DNA from: Candidatus Sysuiplasma jiujiangense
Lineage (GTDB): Archaea; Thermoplasmatota; Thermoplasmata; Sysuiplasmatales; Sysuiplasmataceae
Assembly: GCA_019721075.1 (NCBI GenBank)
Contig: JAHEAD010000006.1
Coordinates: 1-64,000, forward strand
Direction of reading: 5' to 3'
Length of the DNA stretch: 64,000 nucleotides
Translations under genes and position numbers: made by a program
Shown here: in pieces, positions 61,114-64,000 of the stretch
How positions within the stretch are numbered: position 1 is the stretch's first letter
How the letters are laid out: each line of letters begins with the position of its first letter
The notes under the pieces: model-generated
Databases searched by the model: none
Seen by the model: only the letters and a program-made list of their open reading frames with translations
Told to the model about the DNA's origin: nothing

Positions 61114-61827
61114 ATGGAAAAGACAAAATTCGCCGGAAAAGAAGAGAATATGGATGCGCTTGCTCTGCTTAAGTGGGCCGACAGGGAATACGGACCGGAT
61201 GCAGTGTTTGCATGCAGCTTTGGTGCAGAGGATATGGTGATATTTGACATGCTGGCTTGCCTTCAGTCTCGCATCCTGATTGTCACTCTGGATACTGGAA
61301 GACTTAATCAGGAAACCTACAACCTCATCGAAGAGGTGCGTAAACGTTACGGCATAGGTATACAGCACATATACCCTGATCAGGACGAGCTCGGAAGCAT
61401 GGTTTCCGAACATGGGCCAAACCTGTTCTTTGAATCAGTGGAGAAGAGGAGGATGTGCTGCCATGTTAGAAAAGTTGCACCTCTGAACAGACTGCTCTCC
61501 GGAAAGAAAGCATGGGTTACCGGAATCAGGAGGGATCAGCTGTTCACCAGATCAAATTCTGCGAAGGTGCAGGAAGATCATGAAAGGGGAGGCATTGCAA
61601 AAATCGCGCCGCTGGCAGACTGGACCTACGAAATGGTGTGGAAATACATCAGAGAAAAAGGCATTCCGTACAACAGGCTCTTTGACAGGGGTTACACGAG
61701 CATCGGCTGTGAACCCTGCACCCGTGCCGTAAAGGCTGGTGAAGATCCGAGGGCAGGAAGATGGTACTGGGAAGCAGGCATAAAGGAATGCGGACTGCAT
61801 CATGCTGCGATGACCGGAAAGGAGTAG
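61114..61827 (+). CDS. cysH: CysH-family APS/PAPS reductase with Fe-S cysteines
   Basis: This 237-residue PP-loop reductase converts adenylyl- or 3'-phosphoadenylyl-sulfate to sulfite with thioredoxin. It has ACSFGAEDMVIFDML, LDTGRLNQETY, the CC pair (115-116 in RRMCCHVRK), C199-x2-C202 (GCEPCTR) and the catalytic C226 in KECGLH. The two Cys pairs ligate a [4Fe-4S] cluster, the mark of APS reductases rather than cluster-free PAPS reductases. Siroheme for the subsequent sulfite reductase could come from the SUMT operon. A GTCCGGC hairpin follows. Confidence 0.93.
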   Translation: MEKTKFAGKEENMDALALLKWADREYGPDAVFACSFGAEDMVIFDMLACLQSRILIVTLDTGRLNQETYNLIEEVRKRYGIGIQHIYPDQDELGSMVSEHGPNLFFESVEKRRMCCHVRKVAPLNRLLSGKKAWVTGIRRDQLFTRSNSAKVQEDHERGGIAKIAPLADWTYEMVWKYIREKGIPYNRLFDRGYTSIGCEPCTRAVKAGEDPRAGRWYWEAGIKECGLHHAAMTGKE

Positions 61828-61842
61828 CCTGAATACGGAGAT

Positions 61843-61861
61843 GTCCGGCAGGATGCCGGAC
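61843..61861 (+). terminator. Hairpin after cysH
   Basis: GTCCGGC-AGGAT-GCCGGAC forms a perfect 7-bp GC-rich stem with a 5-nt loop starting 16 nt after the cysH stop. There is no following U-tract, so it may be an mRNA 3' stability hairpin rather than a terminator. Confidence 0.4.
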
Positions 61862-61900
61862 TGCAGGCAGGGACACAAGGAAGAGACGCCTATAGGCTTG

Positions 61901-62637
61901 TCATGGCGATGAGATTGGGGCATAACACCACTGTCCTGGAGTCATTTTGAGCAGATTATGCCATGTTCCCTTGCACATCGCAGCCGTCCTGATCCTGTCC
62001 TCTCCTCGCGCTGTATCCTCCAACCTGTGGTTCTCTTGTCTGCGGAGAACTCGGATTCTCAGTTCTCCCTCCTGTGGTATTCGGAAAGGAACTCCATCGG
62101 CGCATCCATGAGCCTGCCGATGAGTTCCTTCCATGCCGGCGATCCCCTGATTGTTGTGTTGCTTCTGGGTATTACGAACACCTTTGTTCCTTCAGAGAAG
62201 TCGTCCAGTGTGTACTGTGTGCAGTAATACTGGTCGAGGCGGATGCTCCCGGCATCCGTCAGCGTGATCCCGAGCATCTTGTGTGTGTCGCGGTGTGCAT
62301 GTTTCTCCGATTTCACGCCCACACCGTATGCTACGTAGAGTTGTAGAGTTTTGTGCCCAGGTCGAGTATTGCGAATGCATATTCGAAGAGTCTGTGGTCG
62401 AGAGTTGTCTTTATGCAGTTGCAGTTCTTGCGCATAGTTCGGTAGTGTCGTGTGATTGGCAGTGAGTAGCCGGTGCCGTCGCCGGTCAGGTTGCCTCTGA
62501 CGTGCTTAAGTCTGATCTTTACGATCATGGAGACTGTGTGAAAATCAAATTCCGGAAGTAATTGGATTTTACACAGGACAGCTACACATGTTTGTGAGGA
62601 ATTATGTTCTGTTGCCGTGCCTATATGGAAAGGGGTA
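61901..62637 (-). pseudogene. Decayed DDE (IS4-like) transposase fragment
   Basis: The minus strand encodes transposase-like pieces in three frames. The first ends at 62331 and contains GNLTGDGTGYSLPITRHY. The second runs to 62059 (VAYGVGVKSEKHAHR, then RLDQYYCTQYTLDDFSEGTK and VFVIPRSNTTIRGSPAW, ending YHRREN). The third holds the C-terminal part (AAMCKGTWHNLLKM) to 61901. A 1-nt deletion near 62322-62331 and another near 62059 explain the switches. The first frame stays open upstream to about 62637 and is then cut by the adjacent IS1182-type element, so the N-terminus is missing. Confidence 0.75.
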
Positions 62638-62648
62638 ACAGGGGTAAC
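62632..62648. repeat. Tandem 8-bp repeat at the junction of two transposon remnants
   Basis: GGGGTAAC occurs at 62632-62639 and again at 62641-62648, one base apart, exactly between the decayed transposase and the stop of the IS1182-type transposase (62651). It may be part of the element's terminal repeat or a trace of insertion. Confidence 0.4.
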
Positions 62649-62650
62649 GT

Positions 62651-64000
62651 TCAGATTTCTGTCTGTCTGAAGGAGTGCAGGAGAGCGGTTGAGCCCTGCA
62701 GGGCAGCTATGAGCTTTGCCGTTCCGACTGTGTTCAGTGCTCTCCTCATGTCATAAGCAATCATGGTCAGGCCAAGTTCACCTTTGACCTTCCTCAGTCC
62801 CTTCAGCAGCAGATAACCCTGATTGAACGCCCTCTTCATCGTTCCAAAAGGATGCTCAGACAGCTCCTTTCTCTTCCAGAGCTTCTCTCTGCCTTCCGCA
62901 GTCATCATCCTTGAATCCATTTCCTCGACTATCTCCTGGTGCTCCCATCTGTAGATGCGCCTGCCTCTACTGCTTGTTGTGCAGGCAGTCATATGGTATA
63001 GGCAGGACTCGCAGGGTGCATGTCCGTATATGAGAAAACGCTTGTTCTTCCAATGGCCATCGCACATGTACGTGAGTTTTTCGCCTGCCGGACAGGTGTA
63101 TGTGTTTGTGCAGCGGTCATAGACGAATCTGTCCTCACGGAAGCCCGGCCCGGGTATGCCCCTCCTTGCAGCGATCCCTCCCGGAGCACCATGCCTGGGA
63201 ACCGACGGCCTGATGCCGTTGTCGACACATTCCTTCAGCTGCAACACGTCGAAATATCCCTTGTCGGCCACAACCTCCAGACCTGATGCATCCAGTGCTT
63301 CGCCGGCGCCTGTTGCAACAGAAGCGAGCATGCCGTAATCGGTCGGGTTGTTTGTTGCATCATATTCAGCTATGAGCTTATGCTTCGAATCGACAGCAGT
63401 CTGTACATTGTAACAGACATCCAGACCATGCCTGGTCCTCATCAGCCTGCTTTCAGTGTCTGTGAGCGATATCTCTGTCTTTCCTGTCTCCTCCATTTCC
63501 CTGAGCATCCTCTCATAGTCCGCCTTTCTCTGCTTCGCCTTCTCTATCTTCTCCTTCAGAGACTGTCTGTTCAGCGAGTCTTCATCTGTGCTTTCCTGGC
63601 TGTCACGCTCATCCATCTCCTTCATGTACCTGCTTATGGAGGCGTCCACACGCTCTATCCTGTCCTGCAGCTTCTCCCTGTTGACATTCCTCTCCTTCGA
63701 GTTGACTGCCCTGAACTTCGAGCCGTCTATGGAAATGAGCTCCTTGCCGAACAGGCCAATGTCATCACAGAGCTTGACGAACGCCCTGAATACCCTCTTT
63801 ATGCACTCCGCGTTGTCCTTCCTGAAGTCAGCTATCGTCTTGAAGTCGGGCCTGAGCTTCTTCATGAGCCACATGACCTCCACGTTCCTTGAGCATTCAG
63901 CCTCCAGCTTCCTGCTGGAGCGTCTCTGGTTGAGATAGCCGTAGATGTACAGCTTGAGCAAATCGGCGGGATTGTAAGGCGGCCTGCACGTCTCACCGGG
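62651..64000 (-). CDS. IS1182-family DDE transposase, N-terminus beyond the window
   Basis: The minus-strand frame is open past the window edge (reading PYNPADLLKLYIYGYLNQRRSS at its visible start, the IS1182 N-terminal region). It contains ISIDGSKFRAVNS with the first Asp, VVADKGYFD with the second, and LSEHPFGTMKRAF with the Glu, so the DDE triad is complete. A charged insert (residues about 100-160, RDSQESTDEDSLNRQSLKEK) separates the first two. At least 449 residues are visible without interruption, so it may be active. Confidence 0.93.
   Translation of the reverse strand, partial: PGETCRPPYNPADLLKLYIYGYLNQRRSSRKLEAECSRNVEVMWLMKKLRPDFKTIADFRKDNAECIKRVFRAFVKLCDDIGLFGKELISIDGSKFRAVNSKERNVNREKLQDRIERVDASISRYMKEMDERDSQESTDEDSLNRQSLKEKIEKAKQRKADYERMLREMEETGKTEISLTDTESRLMRTRHGLDVCYNVQTAVDSKHKLIAEYDATNNPTDYGMLASVATGAGEALDASGLEVVADKGYFDVLQLKECVDNGIRPSVPRHGAPGGIAARRGIPGPGFREDRFVYDRCTNTYTCPAGEKLTYMCDGHWKNKRFLIYGHAPCESCLYHMTACTTSSRGRRIYRWEHQEIVEEMDSRMMTAEGREKLWKRKELSEHPFGTMKRAFNQGYLLLKGLRKVKGELGLTMIAYDMRRALNTVGTAKLIAALQGSTALLHSFRQTEI

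Noticed and set aside
62534-62576. Imperfect inverted repeat (CTGTGTGAAAATC / GATTTTACACAG) as an IS end
   Set aside because: The decayed transposase frame reads through it without interruption, so it is coding sequence rather than an element terminus.
1-64000. CRISPR array, prophage or known defence island
   Set aside because: No regularly spaced repeats, phage structural genes or recognised defence proteins were found anywhere in the window.

Overview
The window looks like a chromosome segment of a euryarchaeon related to the Thermoplasmata (Thermoplasmatales and uncultivated acidophilic relatives). The evidence is archaeal information-processing genes (family B DNA polymerase, Rpb4-type RpoF, L15e, L21e, eIF1A, Rio1, Pus10, fibrillarin, archaeal RNase P RNA), TATA boxes about 25-30 nt before start codons (leaderless genes), and an epimerase-type threonine dehydrogenase next to KBL. 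Base composition is moderate, near 50% GC by eye, with an AT-richer stretch at about 33.3-39 kb. No genus can be named from the sequence alone.

Layout. 0.1-1.7 kb: an IS200/IS605 element with a nonsense-interrupted tnpA and an intact tnpB. 1.8-9.3 kb: a glycosyltransferase, a JAMM metalloprotease, NAD kinase overlapping an inositol-monophosphatase-like gene, fibrillarin, and a minus-strand tetrapyrrole operon hemB-hemC-SUMT-hemD. 9.4-15 kb: LarE, B12-dependent ribonucleotide reductase, a SAM hydrolase and RidA. 15-26 kb: an unannotated 55-residue small gene, an Lrp regulator, a Ste24-type protease, ACT protein, A-type Fe-S carrier, dehydrogenase, thioredoxin reductase, a degenerate histidine-kinase-like protein, an MFS transporter and a PurM-fold protein. 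26-33.2 kb: amino-acid metabolism (split MetE, threonine dehydratase, KBL/TDH), with RNase P RNA and a tiny C2H2 zinc-finger gene in a gap that otherwise looks empty. 33.2-42.1 kb: tRNA-Leu(GAG), a frameshifted zinc-ribbon membrane protein, a P-type proton ATPase, a YcaQ-like DNA glycosylase, a transglutaminase-fold protein, a glycogen-debranching-like enzyme and tRNA-Leu(CAG). 42.2-56 kb: a coiled-coil protein, MFS transporter, a ThiI-like protein with a lost PP-loop, L15e with a long N-terminal tail, DNA polymerase B, and a minus-strand translation cluster (eIF1A; Rio1-KH-Pus10-L21e-RpoF-DUF655-KsgA-GTPase). 56-61.8 kb: a secreted protein, CoA-disulfide-reductase-like flavoprotein, GtrA-like protein, and a divergent pair made of a ComA-like/winged-helix fusion and an APS-reductase-type CysH. 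61.9-64 kb: a decayed DDE transposase abutting an IS1182-type transposase that runs off the window.

How the genes fit together. SUMT makes precorrin-2, the siroheme and cobalamin precursor. This suits a cell with B12-dependent ribonucleotide reductase and APS/PAPS-type sulfate reduction. TDH and KBL convert threonine to glycine and acetyl-CoA, while threonine dehydratase feeds isoleucine synthesis or catabolism. NAD kinase, thioredoxin reductase and the CoA-disulfide reductase supply redox functions. The proton ATPase suits an acidophile.

No CRISPR array, prophage or recognised defence system is visible. The least conventional signals are the ComA/winged-helix fusion sharing a dyad-rich promoter region with cysH, the PP-loop-less ThiI homologue, hemC lacking any standard start codon before its conserved N-terminus, tnpB without the usual RuvC-II glutamate, and a GC-rich foldable segment between eIF1A and Rio1.
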